A model generated the notes under the pieces. The model was not told the origin of the DNA and did not search any database. It worked only from the letters and a program-made list of their open reading frames with translations. A stretch of 64,000 nucleotides of DNA from Abelmoschus esculentus (Eukaryota; Streptophyta; Magnoliopsida; Malvales; Malvaceae): positions 16,201,001 through 16,265,000 of the forward strand of contig JAUCBN010000018.1 of the NCBI GenBank assembly GCA_035048815.1, given 5' to 3'. Each line of letters begins with the position of its first letter. The first letter of the stretch is position 1. The translations under genes and the position numbers were made by a program. Positions 22,267-33,856 of this stretch are shown here, one piece after another.

Positions 22267-22427
22267 TTTTTGAGCCTGATATTCTTCCTAGTCAGGTCTA
22301 CAAGTGCAAATATTATCCATCAGGTTCTGTGCTCGAATCCGATTCCACTCGAAGATCTTCCTTTGCTTGGAAAGGTCTTAGTATAGCTAGCTAAAAACAA
22401 GGAAATGGATTCTTTAAACGGCTAGGT

Positions 22428-23693
22428 ATGTCAAGTCAGATACAGGTCCACTTCGACAATTGGGGAGGATCTAAGCCTTTACACCTTTATGGCGATTATG
22501 AAGTGAATGAGGAAGTCCCTCTTCGAGCGGGATTTTTTATGGTGTCTAATCTACCCCGATGGGATGAATCCAAGGTGAGAGATTATTTCTCTCACGAAGA
22601 TGCTAACAGAATCCTTAATGTACCAATCATTAATGATACGAAAGATACTACCCTTTGGGGTCATCACGACTCTGGCATCTATACTGTGCGTTCTGGTTAT
22701 CAATTTCTCCAACTGCAACTAGGGCCGGTTAATAGACCCTCTAGGCTATGGAAAATTCTTTCTAAGTTGCCTACCTTTCCTAAGGTTCGTTCCTTTGGAT
22801 GGCGATTAAGCCATGATGCCCTACCGTCTAGCCACAAAATCCTCCAAGCAAATCTCGGTATTAGGGTTTGCCCAATTTGTAATACGAATATTGAAATTAC
22901 CCTTCATGCTTTAAGGGATTGTACTAGTGCCATGGAAGCTCTCCGTTTGGCAGGGTTTCCAGGCCATATTTTCTCTAATACTTCAGTTTCCCCCCACCAG
23001 TGGTTTTCTAAAATAGCTAGTTTTCTCTAATTGCACCAATTCTCCTTCCTAATAACAATTCTATGGAACTTATGGAATCGTCGTAATGACTTTGTGCATA
23101 ATAATCATCTCAATCCACTATGGTTGACTCTATCTAACGCACGAAAACTCTTCGACGATTATACATCAGCCAATGATGCTCTCCATCTAAGATCCTGACT
23201 AGCTGAGCCCACCTTTTCTCAGGCTAGATGGACAAAACCGGACCGCGGTTTTGTTAAGGTTAATACGGATGGTGCCTTTTACCCAATTTTGAAGGGAGCT
23301 GCTGCAGGTGTCATTGCTTGGGATTCTTCAGGCTCCGTCCTTGGTGGACGCTCTATGCCCCTCGCCTTCTGTCTAGATCCAGCTTCAACCGAAGCTCTTG
23401 CCATTTTGGAGGGACTTAATCTTGTTGTTTATGATGGCTGGTATAATGTCATCCTTGAGACCAATTCTGCTTCCATTGCCAACAAAGTTAACAACACCCA
23501 TCATCATGATCTTTCCACGGTGCAACCTTTAGTGTCTCGAATTCATTGTACTCTTAGTGCTTTGCCTGATTGTAAGATTTGTTATGTACCTAGAGAAGCA
23601 AATGTTGTAGCTCATGTCCTTGCTTCTAGAGCTTTGTGTTCTTTTCTTTCTCTTTTGGATGTAACTTTCCCGATTTTATTCGGGCTTCTATAA
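22428..23693 (+). pseudogene. LINE ORF2 zf-RVT and RNase H-like region, broken
   Basis: 22428-23030 is open for 200 codons: SGIYTVRSGYQFLQLQLG, LWKILSKLPTFPKVRSFGW and the CPICNTNIEITLHAL zinc-finger pattern. After stops at 23028-23290 an RNase H-like domain continues to 23693 with NTDGAF, GVIAWDSSGSVLGG, STEALAILEGL, ILETNSAS (Asn where Asp is expected) and VPREANVVAHVLAS. It is better preserved than in copy 1 but still non-functional. Confidence 0.85.
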
Positions 23694-23820
23694 ACTCAGA
23701 GAGGTTCTCCTCTTCTTCTCAATAAAAACTTGGGTAGTCTTTTCCTCATAGGGGCCTACTCACCTCCCGAGGTGACTGGCTATAGGTTTTTTTAATGAGG
23801 CCCTTTTTTTCAAAAAAAAA

Positions 23821-24387
23821 TTTGAATGGATTCTCTAATACGCTCTCAGAAAGGGACCGTACATTATGACATTCACTCGATGAGAGGGGTCATTTATCGC
23901 GACATACGCTTAAAGAGAGGGGTCGTCCATCACGGTATACTCTCAAAGAGAATGACCGTTTATTATGACATACGCTAGAAGAGAGGGGTCATTCACTGCA
24001 ACTTAAGTTTAAAGAGAGGGATCATTCATCACGGTATACGCTCTAAGAAAATGATCATTCATTATGACATGCACTCGAAGAGAGGTATCATTCATCGAGT
24101 AATACGCTCAAACAGAGGGGTCGTACATCATAGTATACGCTCAAAGAGAAGGATCATTCATTATTACATGCACTCGAAGATAAGGTTCATTCATCGCGAC
24201 ATATGCTCAAAGAGAGGGGTCATTCTTCGTGTCATACGCTCAAAGATAGGGGTCGTCCATCACGGTATACACTCTAAGAAATGGACTATTCATTATGACA
24301 TGCACTCGAAAATAAAGGTCTTTCATCGCGATATATGCTCAAAAAGAGGGAGGGGTCTTTCATCACGATATACGCCCAAAGACAGGG
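23821..24387 (+). repeat. 33-bp satellite, segment 5
   Basis: About 17 monomers in plus orientation, matching segment 1 monomer by monomer apart from small insertions and losses. It joins the truncated LTR at the same internal point (CTATAAACATGAAT) as segment 1. Confidence 0.92.
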
Positions 24388-25403
24388 CTATAAACATGAA
24401 TAGTCATTATAACCACATTATTAAGTTTCAGCTTAGATCTAAATTTATATTAAGTTGCTTTAAGTATTCTCATTATTTCCATTATGTTTTCTTCATAGAA
24501 CTTACATATTGTTCAAGGAGTAAGTATTAGCTCGGTGTTAGCTCAGTCAGCTCAGAAGAAGCTAAACGGAAGGCAATGCTAGAAACACAAGGAGCCAACT
24601 TCAGCATAGCTTGAAAATGCATGGAACACTCCTACAGTACTTAAAGGACTCAAGACTAGCTTCATGTCAGCTCACAAATCCCATATGAGCTCAAATGAAG
24701 CATAATTCAAAACGAGGCCTTAGGAGATTCGGATCAGCTCCAAAACACTCCGAGAACTAGAAGAGAGTATAGGGAAGCTAACAGACCAACTCACTTTGCT
24801 AAAGGCATCTAAGATTAGCTTATTTCAGCTTCAAACTTTAGCTATGTCTTTCAGCTAGATAGCTCAGTTTAATTCAACTCCCTCCCAGCTTGATTAGCTC
24901 ATCTCAACTACACCCGAAGGTCACCAACCCTTCACGAAGCATCATGTCCGTCCATCATCCACATTGGATGCCAAGATATTGGAGGGAAAGCAAGTGGGCA
25001 CCAAAACAAAGAGATACTATTTCCATAACCTAGTTTCTTCCTTAAAGATCAATATAGGGTTCAGGATTAGGTTTTCTATAACCTAGTTTCTTCCTTGAGT
25101 ATCTTTAAGATACTATTTCCATTTCACCATTCGCTACATATCCTCATATTCTATACATCATTCCAATCCTTTGTCATCACCACAAAACGTCCTAAACATC
25201 CATTCACCCTCATCAACACCACACATCCTTCCACTTCCAAATCAGTCCCTAAACTATTCCTTTTATTAATTCTACTTATTTCTTTCATCCTTTATTGTTA
25301 ATTCTTCATTTTGTAGTCAATTCTTGCGAGAGACTTCCTTCCTTCCTAGGTCCTACAATCAAAGTGTGCCACTCAGCATCATTAACAAGATTGGCACACA
25401 TCA
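24388..25403 (+). mobile_element. CRM-related LTR (F1), truncated and internally deleted
   Basis: Duplicate of 6304-7864. It lacks the LTR start like that copy, and additionally lacks about 500 bp in the middle: AAACAAAGAGATA is joined near 25016 to the late LTR part, removing the TATA region. AACCTAGTTTCTTCCTT occurs twice around 25027 and 25080, suggesting slippage or recombination at that repeat. It ends GGCACACATCA. Confidence 0.8.
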
Positions 25404-26219
25404 AGAATGGTCATCCATCATGGTATACGGTCTAAAAAATGGACGGATTATTATAACATGCACTCGAAGAGAGGGGTCATTCATCGCGACATGCGCTAAA
25501 AGAGAGGGGTTATCCATCGCGACATGCGCTCAGAGAGAGGGGTCGTCCATCATGGCATACTCTCAAAGAGAGGAATCGTTCATTATGACATACACTTGAC
25601 AAGAGGGGTCATTCACCGCGACATACGCTCAATGAGAGGGACCGTTCATTATAACATCCACTCGAAGAGAGGGGTCTTTCATCGCGACATACGCTCAAAG
25701 AGCAACAGTATACGCACAAAGAGAGGGACCATTCACCATGACATGCACTCGTAGAGAGGGGTCATTCATCAAACATATGCTCAAAGAGAGGGGTCATCGA
25801 TCACGGTATACGCTCAAATAGAGGAAATGTTTATTATGACATGCACTCGAAGAGAGGGGTTTTCCATCGCGACATACGTTCAAAGAGAGGGACCATTCTC
25901 CATGACATGAACTCAAAGAGAGGGGTCATTCATCGCGACATACGCTCAAAGAGAAGGGTCGTCGATCACGGTATACGCTCTAAGAAAGGGACCGTTCACT
26001 ATGACATGCACTCGAAGAGAGGTGCCATTCATCGTGACATACACTCAAAGAGAGGGGTCGTCCATCACGGTATATGCTCTAAGAAAGGGATCATTTATTA
26101 TGACATGAACTCGAAGAGAGGGGTCATTCATCGCAACATATGCTCAAGGAGTGGGGTCGTCCATCACAGTATACGCTCAAAGAGAGGGACAGTTCACTAT
26201 GACATGCACTCAAAGACAA
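25404..26219 (+). repeat. 33-bp satellite, segment 6
   Basis: About 25 monomers in plus orientation, matching segment 2. The 162-codon ORF across 25841-26329 is made of 11-residue satellite repeats plus a little LTR sequence and is not a gene. Confidence 0.92.
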
Positions 26220-27652
26220 TGGTTCTACTTAATCCTCTTTATTTACTCAATTCATGTGCTACACTCACTTGCAATCTCATATTATATACCTATAATGTTT
26301 ATTTTCGTATATTACTATTGATAACTTAGTAAATAGTGTTGAACCACGGCTTTAATTAGCTTATATTATGCGTAATTAATATTCAACACATGTTTACTAA
26401 GGAACATGTTTAGTATATACTAAACAAAGAATATACCAACTTCCGATCAACACCAAAATATACTAAACACTCCTAGGAGAGTATCATGGACCTAAGGATC
26501 AGTTCACGCAGCTAGGAAGTTAGTCGTTCATCTCAAATCATCACTCAAAGATGGTGAACTTTCAGCTAGATAAATCAGCTAGCTATCTCAGATCAACCAT
26601 GGTTGATCCAGCTCATCTTAGCTCAGTCTACAACCTTCAGCTCAACCATGGAAAGACAAGTTCCCTCCCCAAGAGACACAACCGACCAACCATGGAGGGA
26701 AACATGTTTGGGCGCCAAAACAAAGAGATATCACTCTTCATTGGGCAGATTCATGATGGTCCACTTGTTTGCCAATTTCGAGTAAGATACAAGTAGAATT
26801 GGGTTTCGATGTCTTCAGGGATGTTGTTCCTCTATCTCTTATCTTTCCAATGAATGTTGATGTGCAGGCTAGAATTTTGAACCGAAAAGTTACAACAATT
26901 CTTGGAAGGAGACACCACTTAACCTGAATGGTTAAGGAGGAAGACACCACCAATTGAACAGACACTAAGGCCACTACTATTCAGCCACATTTTCAAAGGG
27001 GAAGGTCCCTTGCCCACACCCTTTCATTTTCTATAAATATGTAGCCATTTTAGCATTTCAACACACAACTTTGAATCAAATTATTTATTTTGTGAGTTAA
27101 TCTCTCATTCTTGTTCTTTTAAGAACTTTATCGACTTATCAAATCATATCTTTGTTTTGTGGCGTCATCCTCCATCCTTTATACTTTAGATTTCTGGAAT
27201 TACATTTCCAAGAAGTCTAAGTGTATCTACCACCCTCAGAGTTGCAACTAGATTGGGTTTATGTTCCTATAACATAAGTTCAACCGTTGCCCCTTTGAAT
27301 ACTATCATTCCATCATCACATAATCACCATCCACCTTCCATTTTCGTCCACCACTCTTCCCCATCCCTTAACATATCCTTTCATATCATTTACTTCATTT
27401 AAACACCTTCATTTCCTTCCATAATCAACCATCAACATCCCCCATGCATTCCCTTCACCAAGGCAGCTTCATTTTCGTCTAAACAATACCTTACACCATA
27501 ACCTCTTCTCAAATCATCCTTATCTTATTTCCAACAACATTTAACATTCTTTTGTTCTGGAAACAAGTGTTATCCAAGGCTTGCTTGCATTCTAAGGTCC
27601 AGGCAATCAAAGCTTCTCTCTACAAGCATCTTTGGAGAGTTAGAGCATATCA
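26220..27652 (+). mobile_element. CRM-related 5' LTR (subfamily F2) with internal region
   Basis: An LTR of about 1.4 kb followed by a degenerate primer site and gag, so it is the 5' LTR of a truncated element. AGCT-rich part around 26510-26645, TATA-like TATAAATA near 27032, 3' end GAGCATATCA at 27652. Its own 5' end cannot be fixed because it merges with satellite-flanking sequence also present at 8551. The short ORFs inside are not genes. Confidence 0.78.
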
Positions 27653-27654
27653 AA

Positions 27655-27667
27655 TGGTAATCAGAGC
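27655..27667 (+). promoter_or_regulatory. Degenerate primer-binding site (tRNA-Met type)
   Basis: TGGTAATCAGAGC, the initiator tRNA-Met primer site with one inserted A, two bases after the LTR. The insertion would weaken priming. Leader sequence with A-rich runs fills 27668-28294 and shows no ORF. Confidence 0.8.
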
Positions 27668-28294
27668 AAAGGAAGAATCAAGTAAGCCTAATTTCTTGTT
27701 ATTTCAATTCTGATTAAAAAAAGAAAGAAAAACAAAAAAAAGAAAATTCAGATTGTTCTAGCATATAAGGAATCTGAATTAGATTTAAAAAAGAGAGAGA
27801 GTGAATAAAAAAGAAATTCGAATTTTGAAAGGCTGAAGATTCAAGTACAAACGTCCAAGCAACCAACTTCGAGAAGTTCCTCAAGTTTGATTGCTCAAGA
27901 CCAATTTGTAAGTTGAGTTTTATGGTAACGTTTCTGTGTTTCTTTAGTCCTTTTCAATTGAATCCTTGAAAATTTTCTTTATTCAATCCCTAAACTTTTT
28001 AAAAACTTTTTCCTTCTTTCTATTTGCACAACTAACCTTTGTTTCAGCCCAAACGCCATCATTTCTTAGGATATTGACAAGTTTTGAGTAAGTTCATCTA
28101 AGAACTTGATTTGAGAGGTAAAAGGCAAGAGATTGGTGAGCACAGAAGGGGGGAATAGAAGCCAGAATTCCCAGAGCGTGTAAACACGAGTTAATTGAGT
28201 GCCATATTTCTTTCCTTGGAGTGTCTGTGAGGATTTTGTGTGTGTGAATTGGTGAGGAACTTAAACTTTTGTTTCATTTATTCATACTAACACT

Positions 28295-29595
28295 ATGTCG
28301 CAACACTCAAATAAAAACAATCGGGAAGAACGACTAGCCCAGAACCTCCAAACACAAGCTCTAATAAGGGAAATGCAAAAGCTCTTATGTGATGAGTTAG
28401 AACCAATTCATGAGTGGATGGATCGTATTGAGGAGTCTAGTGGAGGGCGTCCAAGTGGCCAAGATGGACAGAATCATAGAAGGCATCCCATTCAACATGA
28501 GATTGAAGAAGAAGATGTCATTTCTCTCTGGAGCAATGGAAGGAACCATGGCCAATTGGATGACAATTTTGGGAGCGTCCGAGTTAACATTCCTCTCTTT
28601 CAAGGAAAATCAAAACCGGAGGCATATTTGGACTGGGAGAGCAAAGTGGAGCAGATCTTTGAATGCCATAACCATTCCGAGCAAAACAAGGAGCACATGG
28701 CTTCCTTAGAATTTATTGACTACACACTTGTATGGTGGGATTAACTACGATCAACAAGGAGACGCAATTGTGAATGACCTATCAACACTTGGAGAGAAAT
28801 GAAACGTATTCTAAGGAAATGTTTTGTGCCTACTCATTATCACCGTGATCTCTATTATAAGTTGCAGAATCTTAAACAAGGAAGTAGAACCGTGGAAGAC
28901 TACTACAAAGAGATGGAAATAGCCAAGATCCGAACAAGTGTGCATGAAGACCGCGAAGCCACCATGACAAGGTTCTTGTCCAAATTAAACAAAGATAATA
29001 CTGACGTAGTGGAATTACAACACTACATTGAAATTGAGGACATGGTGCATATGGCTATCAAAATCGAGAGGCAACAATGCAAGAGATCATCTTCTAGAGG
29101 TGTCACAAATGCAGCCCCTAAATAGAGTCCAAACACACCTTTGAGAAATACTCCTTTCCAAGGCAAAGAACAGGCTGAAACATCCAAAACCAAGCCTATG
29201 GTGGAGAATATTCGAGGAAAGCAACAAGAACTGTCCACACAATCCCGAGAGATCAAATGTTTCAAGTGCTTAGGTCATGGCCATATTGCTAGCCAATGTC
29301 CAAATAGAAACACTATGTTGTTGCTGGAAAATGGAGAGATTGCATCGGATAATGAGAAAGAAATTTTGGAAGAATCCAAGCAAGAGGAAGAAGAAGAATT
29401 CACCCCTGCCGTTGAAGGACAACTTATGGTTGTTAAAAGGCTTTTAAACACCCAAATGTCAGAAGAAGAGGAGCAACTAGAGAAAATATTTCACACTAGG
29501 TGTTATGTTAACAACAAAATGTGTTTTATGATAATCGATGGTGGAAGCTGCACCAACGTGGCTAGCACTCTTATGGTGGATAAACTCAGCCTCAA
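28295..29595 (+). pseudogene. Truncated gag and start of protease, CRM-related
   Basis: One continuous frame encodes a Gag related to the intact element at 12996-17603: LDDNFGSVRVNIPLFQGKSK, AYLDWESKVEQIFECHN, REMKRILRKCFVPTHYHRDL, the zinc knuckle CFKCLGHGHIASQCPNR and the protease start IIDGGSCTNVAS. It has three nonsense codons (28742, 28775, 29123) and no frameshift. At about 29595, within the protease after MVDKLSL, it is cut off and satellite begins, so RT, RNase H, integrase and 3' LTR are missing. Gag would form the particle; this copy is dead. Confidence 0.93.
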
Positions 29596-30180
29596 AGAGA
29601 GGCACCGTTTACCATGACATGCACTCGAAGAGAGGGGTCATTCATCGCGACATACGCTCAAAGAGAGGGGTAACCCATCACGGTATACGCTCTAAGAAAT
29701 GGACCATTAATTTTGACATGCACTCAAAGAGAGGGTCATTCATCACGACATACGCTCAAAGAGAAGCGTCGTCCACCACGATATACGCTCAAAGAGAGGG
29801 GTCAAGATAGGGGTCATTCGTTGCGACATACGCTCAAAGAGGGGTCTTCCATTACGGCATACGCTCAAAGAGAGGTGTCTTCCATTACGGCATACGCTCA
29901 AAGAGAGGGGTCTTCCAATACGACATACGCTCAAAGAGAGACACCATTTACCATGACATGCACAGGAAGAGAGGGATCATTCATCGCGACATACGCTCAA
30001 AGACAGGGGTCGTCCATCATGGTATATGCACTAAGAAAGCGACCATTAATTATGACATGCACTCGAACACAGGGGTCATTCATTTCGACATACGCTCAAA
30101 GAGAGGTTGTCATCCATCACGGCATACGCTCAAAGAGAGGGACCGTTCACCATGACATGCACTCAAAGAGTGGGGTCACT
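29596..30180 (+). repeat. 33-bp satellite, segment 7a (plus orientation)
   Basis: The last plus-oriented satellite before polarity reverses. About 18 monomers; two b-type monomers near 29850-29920 are almost identical (CTTCCATTACGGCATACGCT), a sign of recent local amplification. Confidence 0.92.
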
Positions 30181-31284
30181 AGTGTATGTTGTGATGAATG
30201 ACCTTCTCTTCGAGTGCATATCATGGTGAACGGTTCCTCTCTTTGAGCGTATGCCGTGATGGACCACCCCTCTCTTTGAGCGTATGTCAACACGAATGGC
30301 CACTCTCTTCGAGTGCATGTCAAGGTGAACGGTCCCTCTTTTTGAGCGTATGCTGTGATGGACAACACCTCTATTTGAGCGTGTCGCGATGAATGACTCT
30401 TCGAGTGCATGTCTTAATGAACGGTCCTTTTCTTAGAGCTTGATGGACGACCCTTCTCTTTGAGCGTATGTCGCTGTGAATGACCACTCTCTTTGAGTGC
30501 ATGTCATGCTGAACGACCCCTATCTCTGAGCATATACCGTGATGGATGACCCCTCTCTTTGTGCGTATGTCGTGATGAATGACCCTTCTCTTTGAGTGCA
30601 TGTCATGCTGAACAGCCCCTCTCTTTGACCGCATACCGTGATGGATGACCCTTCTCGTTGAGTGTATGTCGCGATCAATGACCCTTCTATTCGAGTGCAT
30701 CTCATAATGAACAATCCCTTTCCTAGAGCGTATACCGTGATGGACATCACCTTTCCTTGAGCGTATGTCGCTGTGACAAACCCCTCTCTTCGAGCATATG
30801 TCATAATTAACGGGTCCCTCTCTTTGAGCGTATACCGTGATGGACGACCCCTCTCATTTAGCATATGTCGCGGTGAAACCCCTCACTTCTAGAGTGTGTC
30901 ATAATGAACGACCCCACTTTTTGAGCATATGCGCCATGATGGACGAGCCTCTCTTTAAGCGTATGTCGCGATGAATGACCCCTCTCTTCGAGTGCATGTC
31001 ATAATGAATGGTCCCTTTCTTAGAGCATATACCATGATTGATGACCCTTTCCTTTGAGTGTATGTCGCGATGAATGACCCCTCTCTTCGATTGCATGTCA
31101 TAATGAAAGGTCTCTTTCTTAGAGCGTATATCATGGTGAATGACCCTTATTTTTGAGCGTATATCGCATTTAATGACCCCTCTCTTCAAGCATATTTCAC
31201 AATGAACGATCTCTTTCTTAGAGCGTACCCGTGATGGATGACCCCTCTCTTTGAGCGTATGTCGCGGTGAATGACCCCTCTTTT
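30181..31284 (-). repeat. 33-bp satellite, segment 7b (minus orientation)
   Basis: From about 30181 the same monomers are read on the minus strand (plus strand shows GAATGACC, TCTTCGAGTGCATGTCAT). About 33 monomers up to an AT-rich insertion at 31285. The switch falls within GGTCACTAGTGTATG at 30174-30188. Confidence 0.92.
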
Positions 31285-32394
31285 ATCGGTGTGTGTATAT
31301 ATATAATATGTACTTGTGGATATTATGAAATCATCAAATATGATATATTATGTTGCATAACTATGTATTAATATTGTATGTAATCAAATATATATTTATA
31401 TATCGTTAGTAATGTATACAGGCGTCCTTGTTTTATTTAATTTATTCCTAAGCATGTCATTTTGTTTTATCCTTTATATATATATATATATATATTACAT
31501 GGTCTTTAAATCAAAATCAATTGTTGCTTGCATGTGTATTTATTTATGTTTAATTCTTCATATTGTGGTAGAATAATAATGATATTTTATTTCTAGAATT
31601 TGTCTCACCAAATGCATACGCTGAATCATTCGATTATTTACCTTTGGATTCGTATCACTAGACTATAATCATTCACATAATTTAGTATTATTTATTTAGG
31701 TTAGTTTCTATTTATTTAATTGATTAGATTCTAAGAAAAGAGGTGACCATTAGTTTTTATGCTCGTGTCATAACGGTCCGAATCATCGGACGTTGACCGA
31801 AATATTAAAATTATTTTTCACCATCTCTAGGTAATTAAAATTAAAAGCCAACAAGATCATGACATCATTTCTTTTTATGTTGCATCATTCATAAAGGTGA
31901 CGTGCAGGATATGAACCCTAAACTAATGCCACGAACAATATTATTTGACGTTGATTTAGTCTTTGGTCCGATGTATCGTCAACCTTAATAATTAAATGCT
32001 TTATTGATTTGAATTCACCAATTAAATTAAACCCATTTAATTAAGGTCAATTTGAATTTAGAAAACGATTTAAAATTAAGTTAAAGTTGAAACATGATTT
32101 TTAAAGAAAATATTTTTGGTACCGATTTCAGAGAGTCTGAGGGTGCTAATCCTTCCCCATGCATAACCAACTCCAAAAACCCTTTTCAAAATAAATCTTT
32201 GGTTTCCCTTTTAAGGTGTCCGGTCTACCTTAGTGACTGATGGCGGCTCTAAATTTATTTTTCAAAAAGAATTTATATTTTTTAAATAACATTTTCGAAG
32301 GTGATTAAATCAATACCACCAAAGACCTTGTACTCCTTAATACTTTTTCAAACTAATTTCCCGTTTTCCATCTTTCAAACTGAAAAAGGTCACT
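31285..32394 (+). mobile_element. Non-coding LTR remnant, possibly Tat/Ogre-like
   Basis: 1.1 kb of AT-rich DNA with no ORF, interrupting satellite. Near 32140-32165 it reads GAGGGTGCTAATCCTTCCCC and then CATAACCAACTCC, and at 32232-32256 CCTTAGTGACTGATGGCGGCTC. These resemble, from memory, the LTR end and arginine-tRNA primer region of Tat/Ogre Ty3/gypsy elements (TGGCGACTC). The lineage is a tentative inference. No clean target duplication was found. Confidence 0.45.
31475..31495. repeat. (TA)n microsatellite
   Basis: About ten TA dinucleotides in a row inside the AT-rich insertion, with further short TA runs near 31300 and 31390. Confidence 0.9.
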
Positions 32395-33856
32395 ACAATG
32401 ACCTTTCTCATTGTGTGTATGTCGCGATGAATGTCCCCTCTCATCGAGTGCATGTCATATGAACGGTCCCTTTCTTTGAGCGTATCTCGTGATGGACGAT
32501 CCTTCTCTTTTAACGTATGTCGCGATGATTGACCCCTCTCTTCGAGTTAATGTCATAATAAACGGTCTCTTTCGTAAAGCGTATACCGTGATGGACGACA
32601 CCTCTCTTTGAGCGTATACCGTGATGGATGACCACTCTCTTTTAGCATATGTCACGATGAATGACCCCTCTATTCGAGTGCATGTCATGGTAAACGATCC
32701 CCCTCTTTGATCGTATACCATGACGGACGATCCCTCTCTTTGAGTGTATGTCGTGATGAATGGACCCCTCTCTTCGAGTGCATGTCATAATGAACGGTCC
32801 CTTTCATAGAGCGTATACCGTGATGGATGACCCCTCTCTTTGAGAGTATGTCGCGGTGAATGATCCCTCACTTCTAGAGTAAGCCGTAATGACCTGTCCC
32901 TCCCTTTGAGCGTACCCCATGATGGACGACCTCTCTCTTTGAGCATATGTCGTGATGAAAGACCCTTCACTTTAAGTGCATGTCGTGGTGAACGGACCCT
33001 CTCTTTGAGCATATGTCACGATGAATGACCCCTCTCTTTCAGTGTATGTCATACTTAATGGTCCCTTGCTTAGTGCGTATACCGTGATAGACGACCCTAC
33101 TCTTTAAGCGTATGTCGCGATGAATGACGCCGCTCTTCGAGTGCATGTCATGATGAACGGCCCCTTTCATAGAGCGTATACTGTGATGGATGAACCTTCT
33201 CTTTGAGCGTATGTCGTAGTGATTGACCCCTCTCTTCGAGCGTATTTCGTAATGAACGGTCCCTTTCTTAGAGTGTATACCGTGATGGATGACCCCTCTC
33301 GCTGAGCGTATGTCGTGGTAAATGACCCCTCTCTTCGAGAGAATTTCATAATGAACGGTCCTTTTCTTTGAGCATATTCCATGATGGATGACCCTCTCTT
33401 TGAGCATATGTCACAGTGAATGACCCCTCTCTTCGAGCGTATTTCATAATGAACATTCCCTCTCCTTGAGCGTATGTCGTGATGGATAACCCCTCTCTTT
33501 GAGTGTATGTTGCATTGAATAACCCCTCTCTTCGAGTGCATGTCATAATGAACGGTCTCTTTCTTATAGTGTATACCGTGATGGATGACCCTTCTCATTG
33601 TGCATACGTCGCGATGAATGACCCTTCTCCTCTAGTGCATGTCATAATGAACAGTACCATACTTTGAGCATACATCGCGATGTACGACCCCTATCTTTGA
33701 GGGTATGTTGCGGTGAATGACCCCTCCCTTCGAGAGTTTGTCGTAATAATCGGTCCCTCTATTTGATTGTATCCCGTGATGGACGACCCCTTTCTTTGAG
33801 CATATGTCTCGATGTGAATGACCCCTCTCTTTTAGTGCATGTCATGGTGAACGATC
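32395..33856 (-). repeat. 33-bp satellite, segment 8
   Basis: About 44 monomers in minus orientation between the AT-rich remnant and solo LTR Y. Its last 200 bp are part of a higher-order block that recurs near 36.8 and 43.0 kb. Minus-strand ORFs of up to 143 codons are 11-residue repeats. Confidence 0.93.

Larger units (their letters stand above)
20898..23820 (+). mobile_element. Degenerate L1-type LINE, copy 2
   Basis: Same LINE family as 2629-5707. It starts in the RT finger region immediately after satellite (GCGACATAC then TGAGACC), so the endonuclease is absent, but it keeps the upstream RT section that copy 1 has lost. It ends in an A-run (23812-23820). Domains in order are RT, zf-RVT and RNase H, broken by several stops and frame changes. 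Its 3' flank is the same satellite variant as in copy 1. Confidence 0.88.
21330..27652 (+). repeat. Duplicated block, copy 2
   Basis: Counterpart of 3232-9476: the same succession of LINE, satellite, truncated F1 LTR, satellite, F2 LTR. It keeps the complete 3' part of the second LTR plus primer site and gag beyond the block, which copy 1 lost in its fold-back rearrangement. Confidence 0.85.

Noticed and set aside
20898..23820. Independent insertion of LINE copy 2
   Set aside because: It shares the 3' satellite junction, downstream satellite variants and LTR order with copy 1, which favours block duplication.
27040..27640. Host gene exon or UTR with CA/TC-rich sequence
   Set aside because: It is the R/U5-like part of an LTR, with parallel sequence at 7380-7860, 59800-60290 and 62780-63270.
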